From contig JACPQR010000093.1 of assembly GCA_016190375.1 (NCBI GenBank), positions 46,223-110,222 on the forward strand: a stretch of DNA of 64,000 nt, given 5' to 3'. The DNA comes from Deltaproteobacteria bacterium (GTDB lineage Bacteria; Myxococcota_A; Polyangia; JACPQR01). Of the stretch, positions 41,812 to 50,593 are shown in pieces. Position numbers and translations under genes: made by a program. Numbering within the stretch: the first letter of the stretch is position 1; each line of letters starts with the position of its first letter. The notes under the pieces are model-generated. The model was not told where the DNA came from, searched no databases, and saw nothing but the letters and a program-made list of their open reading frames with translations.

Positions 41812-41908
41812 TTCGAAGGCTTGACGGCTACGCTGTCTCCTGCAGCTCAGACGGCAGCGTAGACCGCAGCGTAAACGAAGCTTAGGGTGTTCCACCGCAG
41901 CTTGGCCC

Positions 41909-43888
41909 ATGGCGATGGCGGACAAGGACGGGACCGGCCGGCGGAAGAAGAAGGCGAAGCGGCAGACGATCCGGGTTCCGTCCGACGAGGTGCCTCGTCG
42001 TCCCGCCACCGGACCGACCATGGCCGTCGTTCGCCCCGAGGACGAGGAGGACGATCTCGGCCTGGACGGCTCGATCGAGGTCAGGCTGACGCCGGTCCCC
42101 GATCCGCCCGGCCCGCTGATCCCCGAGGCCCCGCAGGCCAGGCAGAAGACGATCGTCGACATGGAGCTTCCGGCAGGGCTCCTCGAGATGTTCGGCGAGT
42201 CGGAGGACGACGCCCCGGCTCCGGCACGGGCGCCGGCGCCGGATGAGCCCGCCGACCTGGCAGTCGACGTGGAAGTGGTCGATGGCGATGCTCCCGGCCG
42301 GTCCGACCGCCCTCCGGCGAAGCCCGTGTCGATTCCGAGCCCCGCGCCCGCGCCTCCGGCTCAGGCCCGCCCGTTCGCTCCCGCCGGGAACTCCGCCGGG
42401 CCAGTCGTGGTCGTCGCGCCCATCCGCAGCGTCGGTGAGCCCGTTCCGGAACCGGCCTCACCTCCGGCAGAGGCCGAGCAGCCCGCGGCGCCTCGGCCTG
42501 CCAGGGCCAAGCGGGCGCCGACCCAGCCCGGAATCACGAGGGTCAGCCTCCCTGCCGAGGACACGGGGGACGACGGCTGGTCCGTGCCCGAGGCTTCGCC
42601 ATCTCGCAGGCCCGTCGCGGCGCTCGAGGAGCGCGAGGCGCCGATGCCCGACGAGGCCACCGAAGAGAGCGCGGACGAAGGGGACGATCTCGCGAGCGAG
42701 CCCACCCGCGTGCGTCGCTCGCCTTCCGAGCCCCCCGTGTCGATCGAGACGGTCCCGATCGAGGTGGCGGACGTCGAGCCCGAAGCGGCTCGCGAAGAAC
42801 GCGACTCCGATCCGCCCACTCCGATCGAGGTGGATGCTTCGGACGAGGTCGGCCTCGAACCCTCCGCCGGCGAGTCTCTGTCCGCCGGCCCCAAGCTGTC
42901 CCTCGTTTCTCCGCTGTCTCCGACTCCGGTTCCCGCGCCGACGCCGCCTCCGCCGCCGCCTGGGCCGCCTCATGGAGGCCGGCCCGGGCCTGCGCTCACG
43001 CCCCTGCCGATGCCCCCTCCGGTGCCGGTCCAGATCGCGCAGCGAGGGGAGCCACCGGAGCGCGACACGGCGGTCGAGCGCCGAAAGAAGCCCAAGCGGT
43101 GGTGGGAGGATTTCTTCGGCGATGACTACCTCAGGACCGTCCCGCGCATCAGCGAGGAGTACACGGCGCGGGAGTGCGACTTCATCGAAGCGAGCCTGAG
43201 CGTCGACCCGGGCGCCAAGCTCCTCGACCTCGGCTGCGGCCCTGGGCGGCAGGCCGTCGACCTGGCAGGGCGGGGCTACGACGTGGTTGGCCTCGACCTC
43301 TCCCTCGCGATGCTGACCCGCGCCCAGGCCCTCGCCGACACGAATTCGCACAGGGTCAACTTCATGCAAGCGGACATGCGCGAGCTGACCTTCGACAGCG
43401 CATTCGACGGCGTCCTCTGCATGGGGACCACGTTCGGCCTGTTCGACGACGAGAGCAACGTCCAGGTCATCAGGAACATCCACCGGGCGCTCAAGGAGAA
43501 CGGCGCCCTCCTCGTCGAGGTGGCGAACCGCGACTTCGTGCTCCGCGGCCAACCCAACCTGATCTGGTTCGAGGGAGACGGCTGCGTGTGCATGGAGGAG
43601 ACGACCGTGAACTTCATCACGAGCCGATTGCACGTGAAGCGCGCGGTGATCCTCGACGACGGCGGTCAGAAGGACGCCGAGTACTCGGTGCGGCTGTTCA
43701 GCCTCCACGAGCTCGGGCGGCTCCTGCACGACAACGGGTTTCGCGTCACCGAGGTCTCGGGGCACTTCTCCACGCGGGGTGCGTTCTTCGGCTACGATTC
43801 CCCGCGCTTGATCATCCTGGCGGAGAAGCGCGCCGTCTCCGAGACGACCAGCCCCGGCAAGGACAAGGCCGAGCGCGACTCCGACTGA
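41909..43888 (+). CDS. SAM-dependent methyltransferase with ~400-aa low-complexity N-terminus
   Basis: C-terminal GAKLLDLGCGPGRQAVDLAGRGYDVVGLDLSLAMLTRAQ, FDGVLCMGTTFGLFDD; N-terminus rich in P/E/D/A including PPTPVPAPTPPPPPPGPP. Confidence 0.85.
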   Translation: MAMADKDGTGRRKKKAKRQTIRVPSDEVPRRPATGPTMAVVRPEDEEDDLGLDGSIEVRLTPVPDPPGPLIPEAPQARQKTIVDMELPAGLLEMFGESEDDAPAPARAPAPDEPADLAVDVEVVDGDAPGRSDRPPAKPVSIPSPAPAPPAQARPFAPAGNSAGPVVVVAPIRSVGEPVPEPASPPAEAEQPAAPRPARAKRAPTQPGITRVSLPAEDTGDDGWSVPEASPSRRPVAALEEREAPMPDEATEESADEGDDLASEPTRVRRSPSEPPVSIETVPIEVADVEPEAAREERDSDPPTPIEVDASDEVGLEPSAGESLSAGPKLSLVSPLSPTPVPAPTPPPPPPGPPHGGRPGPALTPLPMPPPVPVQIAQRGEPPERDTAVERRKKPKRWWEDFFGDDYLRTVPRISEEYTARECDFIEASLSVDPGAKLLDLGCGPGRQAVDLAGRGYDVVGLDLSLAMLTRAQALADTNSHRVNFMQADMRELTFDSAFDGVLCMGTTFGLFDDESNVQVIRNIHRALKENGALLVEVANRDFVLRGQPNLIWFEGDGCVCMEETTVNFITSRLHVKRAVILDDGGQKDAEYSVRLFSLHELGRLLHDNGFRVTEVSGHFSTRGAFFGYDSPRLIILAEKRAVSETTSPGKDKAERDSD

Positions 43889-43905
43889 GAAGGTGGCGCG
43901 AGTCG

Positions 43906-44805
43906 GTGCTCCTCTCTCGCTTGATTCTCGGCCGTCTCCTGCCGCGCATGGGCGGATGGCTCGCGGCCCTCGTCGCGGTCTACGCGATCGCCGACGCGAC
44001 CGATCTCGGGTCGCGTGGAGCTCCGGCGCCATGGTCGGCCGCTCCGTTGAGGCTCTTCGCGATGGCGTTCCAGAGCCTCCCCGTCGCGCTGGCCGCCGCG
44101 GTCGCGCACACCCTCTCGACGATGCGCCAGAACGGCGAGTGGATGGGGGCCAGGGCCTCCGGCGCCGCGCCGCTCCGCCTCGCCGCGCCGTTTCTTGCCG
44201 CGATCGCCATGGCCGCCATGCTTGGCTTCCTCGTCGGCGACCGCGTGGCCCCCACCTGCGCCCGGGCTTTTCGCAGCGCCGGCGGGGGCGATCCTCCCGG
44301 GGCCGTGTGGCTCGCCCGATCGAGCGGGCTCTGGACGCGCACGCCCTCGAGCTTGACGCGAGCCGGGCCAGATCCCCTGGTCGTTCGCTTCCCGGGCCAC
44401 GGGCGCCGGCCTCGAATCGAGGCCCGCGCGACGCCTCGCGACGGCTCGCCTGCGCTCGCCCCCGCGACGGACCTCGAGCTGGCCCGAGTGTCCGAGGCCG
44501 GGCGCCGGGCGCCCGATCCGTTGCCCTACGCCATCGAGTCGTGCTTCCGACCGCTGACCGCGGCCGCCGCTTTTCTCGTTCCCGTCCTCGTGCTCGCGCT
44601 GCTCTTCCACCGAGCCGCGGGCCCGCGCGTCTCAGCTCTCGTAGCGGCCCTCTGCAGCCTCGCCGCCTACGCCGGAATCGCCCTGTCGTACAACCTCGCC
44701 CTCGGAGGTCTCGTCGCGCCCCTGCCGGCCGCCCTCTCCGCCGCCGCGGTCCTCGGCGCGGCCGCCCTGGGCGCCGCGGTCGCACCGACCAGGACCCTCG
44801 GCTAG
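43906..44805 (+). CDS. LptF/LptG-type (YjgP/YjgQ) permease family protein
   Basis: GTG start; TMRQNGEWMGARASGAAPLRLAAPFLAAIAMAAMLGFLVGDRVAPTCARAF plus N- and C-terminal TM segments. Confidence 0.65.
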   Translation: MLLSRLILGRLLPRMGGWLAALVAVYAIADATDLGSRGAPAPWSAAPLRLFAMAFQSLPVALAAAVAHTLSTMRQNGEWMGARASGAAPLRLAAPFLAAIAMAAMLGFLVGDRVAPTCARAFRSAGGGDPPGAVWLARSSGLWTRTPSSLTRAGPDPLVVRFPGHGRRPRIEARATPRDGSPALAPATDLELARVSEAGRRAPDPLPYAIESCFRPLTAAAAFLVPVLVLALLFHRAAGPRVSALVAALCSLAAYAGIALSYNLALGGLVAPLPAALSAAAVLGAAALGAAVAPTRTLG

Positions 44806-44821
44806 ATTCTCCGGACCCTCG

Positions 44822-44843
44822 ACCGTTGCTTGCCACCAACGGT
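44822..44843. promoter_or_regulatory. Inverted repeat upstream of RelB-like gene (candidate operator)
   Basis: accgttg-N8-caacggt, 26 nt before the antitoxin ATG. Confidence 0.45.
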
Positions 44844-44868
44844 AACAGAAAGTAAACTGACGTTTGAA

Positions 44869-45099
44869 ATGGAAACCACCACGCTGGCCGTCAAGGTCTC
44901 CAGAGACTTCGCCGCAAGGTACCGCGAGTTTTGCGAAGTGCATGCGCTGCAGGTGGGCAGGTTCACCGAGCGCGTGCTCTCGGAGATGATGGAGGACTAC
45001 CATTTCGGGCGCAAGGCGCAGCAGGTCTTGGGCGTGACCTCCGGCAGGGCGGTCTCTCACGAAGAGGCGTTCCGGAAGCCGGCACGTCGGCGCAGGTGA
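44869..45099 (+). CDS. RelB-type antitoxin
   Basis: METTTLAVKVSRDFAARYREFCEVHALQVGRFTERVLSEMMEDYHFGRKA; followed by a RelE-like gene. Confidence 0.65.
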   Translation: METTTLAVKVSRDFAARYREFCEVHALQVGRFTERVLSEMMEDYHFGRKAQQVLGVTSGRAVSHEEAFRKPARRRR

Positions 45100-45353
45100 G
45101 GATCAAGTACCTGCACGAGTTCCTCGTCGCATTCCTGAGCCTCGACAATGGCGCACAGCGCCAGATCCGCAAGAAGCTGGACGAACTGCACCGAATGCCG
45201 GAGGGGAGCCTCGAGCACCAAGCCCTGCGAGGCGACCAGTTCAAGGGCCTGTTCAAGCTGCGGGTAGGGGACTGGCGCCTGATTCACAAGATCGTGGATG
45301 GCGAGCTGCTCTTCATCACTCTCGGACACCGGTCGGAGGTGTATCGGGGTTGA
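45096..45353 (+). CDS. RelE/ParE-type toxin
   Basis: GTG start overlapping antitoxin stop; VRIKYLHEFLVAFLSLDNGAQRQIRKKLDELHRMPEGSLEHQALRGDQFKGLFKLRVGDWRLIHKIVDGELLFITLGHRSEVYRG. Confidence 0.85.
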   Translation: MRIKYLHEFLVAFLSLDNGAQRQIRKKLDELHRMPEGSLEHQALRGDQFKGLFKLRVGDWRLIHKIVDGELLFITLGHRSEVYRG

Positions 45354-45385
45354 GGCCCCGGGCGCCTCCGTCGGCCGGGTAGGAC

Positions 45386-47440
45386 CTACTGGGTGATGTT
45401 GAACTCGACGCGCCGGTTGGCGGCGCGGCCGGTGTCGGTCTCGTTCGTGTCGACGGGGCGGTCGGGGCCGATTCCCTCGGCCTCCAGCCGGTCCGCGGCG
45501 ACGCCCTTCTCGACCAGGTACTCGCGGACCGCCCGAGCCCGACCCGCGGAGAGGCGCAGGTTCTGGGCGCGCGGCCCGGAGTTGTCCGTGTGGCCCTCGA
45601 TCCTGACTCGGGCCACCTCGGGGTGGGACAGCATCACGGACGCGACCTGATCGAGCAGGGGCAGCGAGTCGGGCATGATCTCGGTCCTGTTCGGACGGAA
45701 GTTGATGACTCCCTCGACGCGAAGCCGGTTCGGCTCGATCTCGACCGCTCCAGCCGGTGGTGGCGAGGGTGCCGGTGCGGGGACAGCCGGCGGCGGCGGC
45801 GGGGCCGGCGTTGCGGCCGCGGGAGAACCGCAGACGCGCGGCGCAGGCGGCGGAGGCGGCGCGCGAAGCGCGTCGCGCATCGCGTTGCGCGTCGGACAGC
45901 CTTGCCACTCCTCGCGACCCGGCAGCGACGGGCACTTGTCGGTCGCGTCGTTGATCTGGTCGCCGTCGTTGTCGTCGTCGGGGCACCCGTCCTCGTCCTC
46001 GAACCCGTCTCCGTCCTCGGGCTGATCGCTGCACTGATCCTGCTCGTCGAGCACGCAGTCGTGGTCGTTGTCCGCCTCCGGGCAGCCGTCCTCGTCCTCG
46101 AACCCGTCGGTGTCCTCGATCTCGGCCGGGCAGCGGTCCTGGGCGTCCGGAATGTTGTCGCCGTCGGTGTCGTTGTCGGGGCAGCCGTCGTCGTCCCTGT
46201 CGCCGTCGCGATCCTCCGGCTGGTCCGGGCAGGAGTCGTAGCCGTCCTGCACGCCGTCGCCATCGTTGTCGAGGTCGGGGCAGCCGTCGCGGTCCAGATG
46301 GTTGTCCCGATCCTCCGGGTCGTTCGGGCAGCGATCCGAGCCGTCCGGGAAGCCGTCCTCGTCGTTGTCGGTCTCCGGGCACCCGTCGTCGTCCTGGAAG
46401 CCGTCGGAGTCCTCGGGATCGCCCACGCAATGGTCGAGGCGATCGTCGATGCCGTCCCCGTCGACGTCGCCCCGCACGGGCGAGTACAGGACTCCGCCGA
46501 TCACGCGGAAGTCCGGGACGCCCACCCCGCGCAGCACGCCGCCACCGCCTCCGACCGTGAACAGGAAGTCCTGCACCCTGGCCTGGATGGCGGCGTCTGC
46601 CTCGAGCGGGTTCTCGTCGACCTCGCTCGAGAACGTCGCCGTGCCAAAGACCTCGGCCAGCGCGCGGAAACGCGCGTCGAACTGGTAGCCGGCCGCGAGC
46701 CCGTAGCCGAGGCCCACACCCACGTCCGTCGAGTACAGCGTCGCGCTCGAGCGGATGTTTCCGCTCAGGTTCGTGGCGAGCTCGAACCGGTCGCGGCGGA
46801 AATCGACGATCACGCGCGGCACGACGGTCGGCAGGTCGCTGCCGAGGTGGTTCTCCTCGGGGTCCTGCCCGAAGATCTCGGCCGCCGGGATCGAGATCGA
46901 CAAGGACCCGGCCACGCCCACACCGGTGCCGTTGCCGACGAAGCGGTACTTCCCCATCAGCCGTGGATCGCCGAGCCCCGCAGCGCTCAGGGCCCCGCCC
47001 TCGGTGCCCGTCTCGAGGTCGACCTGGTTGCCCTCGACGAAGGTCACCGGCAGGTCGAGCCCGATCTGCAGGTTCCTGATCGGCACGAACGTGCCCACGA
47101 GGTCCCCGGTGAACTGATTCGAGACCACCTGGATCGGGTGGTCCTCGTCCAGCTCGTACTCGCCGGGGCACTCCTCGCCTCGGGGCAGATCCGGCTGTGA
47201 TGGACAGGTCGCGGCGAACACCACGAACGGGTCGCTCGCGTAGTTGAGGGTGAGGCCGAGGCTGTAGGAGCTCCTGGCGCTGACGCGCGCCCCCTCGACG
47301 CTGAGGAAATTCTGGGGGCCCGGCGCTGGATTGAAGTTCTGCACCCCGAAGGCGCCTTCCACTGGCGGCGACGAGCTCTCCTGTGCAGTCGCGAGACCGG
47401 GCGCGGCGAGAAGGGCGAGTCCTATCGCGAGCCTGCTCAT
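45386..47440 (-). CDS. OmpA-family outer-membrane protein with thrombospondin type-3 repeats
   Basis: Signal peptide MSRLAIGLALLAAPGLATAQ; GDVDGDGIDDRLDHCVGDPEDSDGFQDDDGCPETDNDEDGFPDGSDRCP...; OmpA C-term VARVRIEGHTDNSGPRAQNLRLSAGRARAVREYLVEKGV. Confidence 0.95.
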   Translation of the reverse strand: MSRLAIGLALLAAPGLATAQESSSPPVEGAFGVQNFNPAPGPQNFLSVEGARVSARSSYSLGLTLNYASDPFVVFAATCPSQPDLPRGEECPGEYELDEDHPIQVVSNQFTGDLVGTFVPIRNLQIGLDLPVTFVEGNQVDLETGTEGGALSAAGLGDPRLMGKYRFVGNGTGVGVAGSLSISIPAAEIFGQDPEENHLGSDLPTVVPRVIVDFRRDRFELATNLSGNIRSSATLYSTDVGVGLGYGLAAGYQFDARFRALAEVFGTATFSSEVDENPLEADAAIQARVQDFLFTVGGGGGVLRGVGVPDFRVIGGVLYSPVRGDVDGDGIDDRLDHCVGDPEDSDGFQDDDGCPETDNDEDGFPDGSDRCPNDPEDRDNHLDRDGCPDLDNDGDGVQDGYDSCPDQPEDRDGDRDDDGCPDNDTDGDNIPDAQDRCPAEIEDTDGFEDEDGCPEADNDHDCVLDEQDQCSDQPEDGDGFEDEDGCPDDDNDGDQINDATDKCPSLPGREEWQGCPTRNAMRDALRAPPPPPAPRVCGSPAAATPAPPPPPAVPAPAPSPPPAGAVEIEPNRLRVEGVINFRPNRTEIMPDSLPLLDQVASVMLSHPEVARVRIEGHTDNSGPRAQNLRLSAGRARAVREYLVEKGVAADRLEAEGIGPDRPVDTNETDTGRAANRRVEFNITQ

Positions 47441-47600
47441 GTCTGTCCGGAGTCCTTTCGTGGGCGACGCAACGAAGTCGGGCGCTAGTTTACACGAGCG
47501 CGCAGCGGAGATCGACGACCCCATCCCCGGGCGTCCGGTCTGCACGGGACAGCGCACCAAGCTCAGAGAGTAAGACCGTCGGATGCGCTGTCCAGGGGGC

Positions 47601-48380
47601 CTAGTAATCGAGCTCGAACCGGTAGGTGTACGTGAAGCGGGAGTCCGCGGGCTGTCCGGCCTGGTCGACCGCGGGCGAGAAGCGGAAGGATCGGAGCGCG
47701 CGGGCCGCCGCGGCACCGAGCCCGTAGCCCGGGTCGCTCAGCACCCTAACCGAATGGATCGCACCCGAGCGGTTGACCTCGACCTGCAGGAGAACGACGC
47801 CCTCGATCCCGGCGTTGCGGGCCTGCTCGGGGTAGGGAGCCCGAACCTCCCGGAGCACGCGGGCATTCCTCGCGATCCTCGCTACCGGAGGCGGCGCGAA
47901 CGAAGGCGGGCCGTTGCCCGTGCCTCCCGGAACGCCCTCGGGCCTCGCGGGTCGCGAATTCGGGTTCTTCGAGCGACCCACGGGCGCGAAGTGCGTGTTC
48001 CCCGGGCCCGCATTGATCGCGAACGATCCGTTCTGGGAGAACGAGGCCGAGTCCATGTCGAACACCGGCGGCTCTTCCGGCGCCTCGGGCGGTGGCGGCG
48101 CCTCGGGTGGCGGCTCGGGTGCAGGAGGCGGCGGGGGCTCGGGCGTCCTCGGGGCCATCTTCGCAATCCGGGGGCGCGGCGGCTCGGGCTCGGGCGGCGG
48201 CGGCTCGGGCTCGGGCGGCAGCTCCTCCGGCGGCGGCGGCGGAGGCGGCTCGACGAGGTCGAGATCGAGCTGGGAGGACAGGTGCGCGGGCTCGCGCGGC
48301 AAGAGCAAGAGGACGAACGCGATGGCCCCGTGAGCCGCGACCGAGGCAGAGGCTCCAACCAGTCTGCCCGCGTCCCCCAA
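47601..48380 (-). CDS. TonB-family energy transducer
   Basis: N-terminal TM; Pro-rich PPPPPPPEELPPEPEPPPPEPEPP; C-terminal RVLREVRAPYPEQARNAGIEGVVLLQVEVNRSGAIHSVRVLSDPG. Confidence 0.92.
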   Translation of the reverse strand: MGDAGRLVGASASVAAHGAIAFVLLLLPREPAHLSSQLDLDLVEPPPPPPPEELPPEPEPPPPEPEPPRPRIAKMAPRTPEPPPPPAPEPPPEAPPPPEAPEEPPVFDMDSASFSQNGSFAINAGPGNTHFAPVGRSKNPNSRPARPEGVPGGTGNGPPSFAPPPVARIARNARVLREVRAPYPEQARNAGIEGVVLLQVEVNRSGAIHSVRVLSDPGYGLGAAAARALRSFRFSPAVDQAGQPADSRFTYTYRFELDY

Positions 48381-48382
48381 GG

Positions 48383-48787
48383 CTACTCGCTCTCTATGTT
48401 GATCGCGAAGCGCGAGACTCCCTGGCGTCTGACGAGGTCGATGATCCTGACGACCCTTCCGTGGGCGACTTCCCTGTCCGCGGCGATGACCGCGCGCGCC
48501 TCACGGTTGTTCCGCCGCGCAGACGAGATCGCGCGCTTCACGTCGTTCTCGCCGACCTTGCGGCCATCCAGGTACAGATCGCCGTTCTTGGTCAGCGTGA
48601 GGGCGAGGGTGGTGGTGATGTCCTCGCCGCTCGAGGCCTTGGGGAGATCGACCGGGATCGCCCGCGACACGATGTACGTCGCGGTCACCATGAAGATGAT
48701 GAGGAGGACGAGGACGATGTCGACGAAGGGCGTGACGTTGATGTCGCTGATGATGTCGTCGTCGTCCTTGCGCGCGCCGCCTGCCAT
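48383..48787 (-). CDS. exbD: ExbD/TolR biopolymer transport protein
   Basis: IISDINVTPFVDIVLVLLIIFMVTATYIV. Confidence 0.95.
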   Translation of the reverse strand: MAGGARKDDDDIISDINVTPFVDIVLVLLIIFMVTATYIVSRAIPVDLPKASSGEDITTTLALTLTKNGDLYLDGRKVGENDVKRAISSARRNNREARAVIAADREVAHGRVVRIIDLVRRQGVSRFAINIESE

Positions 48788-48790
48788 GGC

Positions 48791-49447
48791 CTAGCTCCCC
48801 CCGGGCTTGCCGCCATTGCCATCCTTGCCCCGGAGGAAGGACAGAACGACCTGCGAGAGCGCGTCCACGTTGCCGTTCACGAGCTTCACGCGCGTCCGGA
48901 AGTAGTTGAACGCCATGACCGCGGGAATCGCGACGAACAGGCCGATCGCCGTGGCCACGAGGGCCTCCGAGATCTCGTACATGACGGCGGCGGCGCCGCC
49001 CTGCGTGTCCCGCGACAGCGCGTGGAAGGCCTTGATGATGCCGATGACCGTGCCGAGCAGCCCGATGAACGGCGCGTTGTTGCCGACGGTTCCCAGGAAC
49101 GTCAGGTTGCGCTCGAGCGCGACACGCTGGATGGCGCGGGCGGAGTCCATCGCCGCCTCGGCGGCAGCCGGGCCATCGGAGGCGCGGCCGAGCCCTGCCT
49201 GGACCACTGCGGTCTCCACGACGCAGCGCTCGTCGGCCATCAGCTTCGAGGCGTCCTCGATGGTGCCGCTGCGAAGCTTCTTGCCGAGGGCGTCCGCGAC
49301 GCGAGGCAGGTTGATCCGCGTCGAAATGAAGAAGCGTAGGCGCTCGATCATGATGGCGACGCTGATGACGCTGAGGGCGACCAGCACCCACATGACCCAG
49401 GTCGCGCCGAGCAGCGCGAATGCGAGGAATCGCTGAATGATGTCCAT
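48791..49447 (-). CDS. exbB: MotA/TolQ/ExbB proton channel family protein
   Basis: LTFLGTVGNNAPFIGLLGTVIGIIKAFHAL, ISEALVATAIGLFVAIPAVMAFNYF. Confidence 0.95.
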   Translation of the reverse strand: MDIIQRFLAFALLGATWVMWVLVALSVISVAIMIERLRFFISTRINLPRVADALGKKLRSGTIEDASKLMADERCVVETAVVQAGLGRASDGPAAAEAAMDSARAIQRVALERNLTFLGTVGNNAPFIGLLGTVIGIIKAFHALSRDTQGGAAAVMYEISEALVATAIGLFVAIPAVMAFNYFRTRVKLVNGNVDALSQVVLSFLRGKDGNGGKPGGS

Positions 49448-49554
49448 CTCGGTAGGGCTCGCCTCTCGTTCGGGTGGGGTCGGGGCCTCGGAGCTAGTTT
49501 CGCATATCTTGGCCCAGGCCGGCCCAGTGTGCCACAAGGTCCTGGCCTGCGCCG

Positions 49555-50583
49555 CTATTCGGATTGTTTCGTGAGCTCACGTAGCACGATGGTCGCGTAG
49601 GCGCCTGCCGGCAGGACGAAACACACCCGCAGCCCCTCTGATTCCAGGCTGACCTCGATCGGGCCCGGCAGCAGCCGGTAGGGCCTGCGTGCGCCGGGAA
49701 GGACCTTTCGCTCCCGCTCGAGGGCGTCCGGCGCGGGGAGCTCGGCCGCCAGGAGCGACTCCTCGAAGGACCGGGCCTCGTCCTCGGGCCACCTCATCTT
49801 CGCGCCGAAGAGCGGACCGGTCACCGACACCTCGTGAGCGTCGAGCCGCGGCTGAAGCAGCGCCGGATCGCGCTCGTAGAAGATCCCACCCGACGCGTGC
49901 TTGACGCAGAGGTCGCCGCCCATCGCTCGCGAGTGGCCGCCGCGGGCCACGCGCTCGGCCAGAGCGCGATTGAAGACCTCGCTCTGCCAGGCGGAGGCGA
50001 GGAGGCGCCTGAGGCGCGCGTCGCGCGGCGGTGGGCGGCGCCCGGAGAGGAACTCCCGCGCCTTGGCCGCGTTGTCGCCGTCCCTGCCGAACCTCTGCTC
50101 GCCGAACCAGTTGGCGAGGCCGTCCTTCTCGAGCTGACCCGCGATCTCGCGAGCGAGGCCAGCGTCGCGCGCGTCACGCAGGAGGATGCGGAAGCGGTTT
50201 GCGGCCAGGTGCCCGGTCTTCAGGCGGTTCGTGTGCCTGCCCATCGCGAGGACGCGAACTCCGTCGAGGGCAACTCCCGCCGCGCGGGCGGGATCCAGCC
50301 GCTCGACGGAGACCCACTGGCGGGTCAGGGCGTGTCGGTCCTTCATGCCCGCGACGCCGGCGACCCTGGGGTCGAACCCCAGCGCGGCGCCCAGGCGCGC
50401 GACCGCATCGGGCGTCGTCAACCCGCGCTTCTCGATCCAGAGATACGTGTGGTCGCCCTCGCCCGAAGGCGAGTAGGCCGGAACCTCCTCCACCTCGAAG
50501 TCCTCGGGCGTGGTCCGCAGCGCTCCGCCTACCCCCGGGAGCGCCGGCGTGGAATAGGGGAGCGGCACGCGGCTATCATTCAC
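49555..50583 (-). CDS. truD: tRNA pseudouridine(13) synthase TruD
   Basis: TTPEDFEVEEVPAYSPSGEGDHTYLWIEKRGLTT, VAGMKDRHALTRQWVSV, NWFGEQRFGRDGDN, RYLL-type C-term; probable GTG start. Confidence 0.92.
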   Translation of the reverse strand: MNDSRVPLPYSTPALPGVGGALRTTPEDFEVEEVPAYSPSGEGDHTYLWIEKRGLTTPDAVARLGAALGFDPRVAGVAGMKDRHALTRQWVSVERLDPARAAGVALDGVRVLAMGRHTNRLKTGHLAANRFRILLRDARDAGLAREIAGQLEKDGLANWFGEQRFGRDGDNAAKAREFLSGRRPPPRDARLRRLLASAWQSEVFNRALAERVARGGHSRAMGGDLCVKHASGGIFYERDPALLQPRLDAHEVSVTGPLFGAKMRWPEDEARSFEESLLAAELPAPDALERERKVLPGARRPYRLLPGPIEVSLESEGLRVCFVLPAGAYATIVLRELTKQSE

Positions 50584-50593
50584 CGCGGGCCAG

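Noticed and set aside
42458-44839. 793-aa minus-strand ORF
   Set aside because: Antisense to the methyltransferase and permease genes; Arg-rich shadow frame.
45900-46460. Periodic repeats resembling a repeat array
   Set aside because: They are in-frame thrombospondin type-3 coding repeats of the OmpA-family gene, not a CRISPR or satellite array.
48050-48260. GGCTCGGG-type repeats
   Set aside because: Encode the Pro/Glu-rich periplasmic linker of the TonB protein; expected low complexity.
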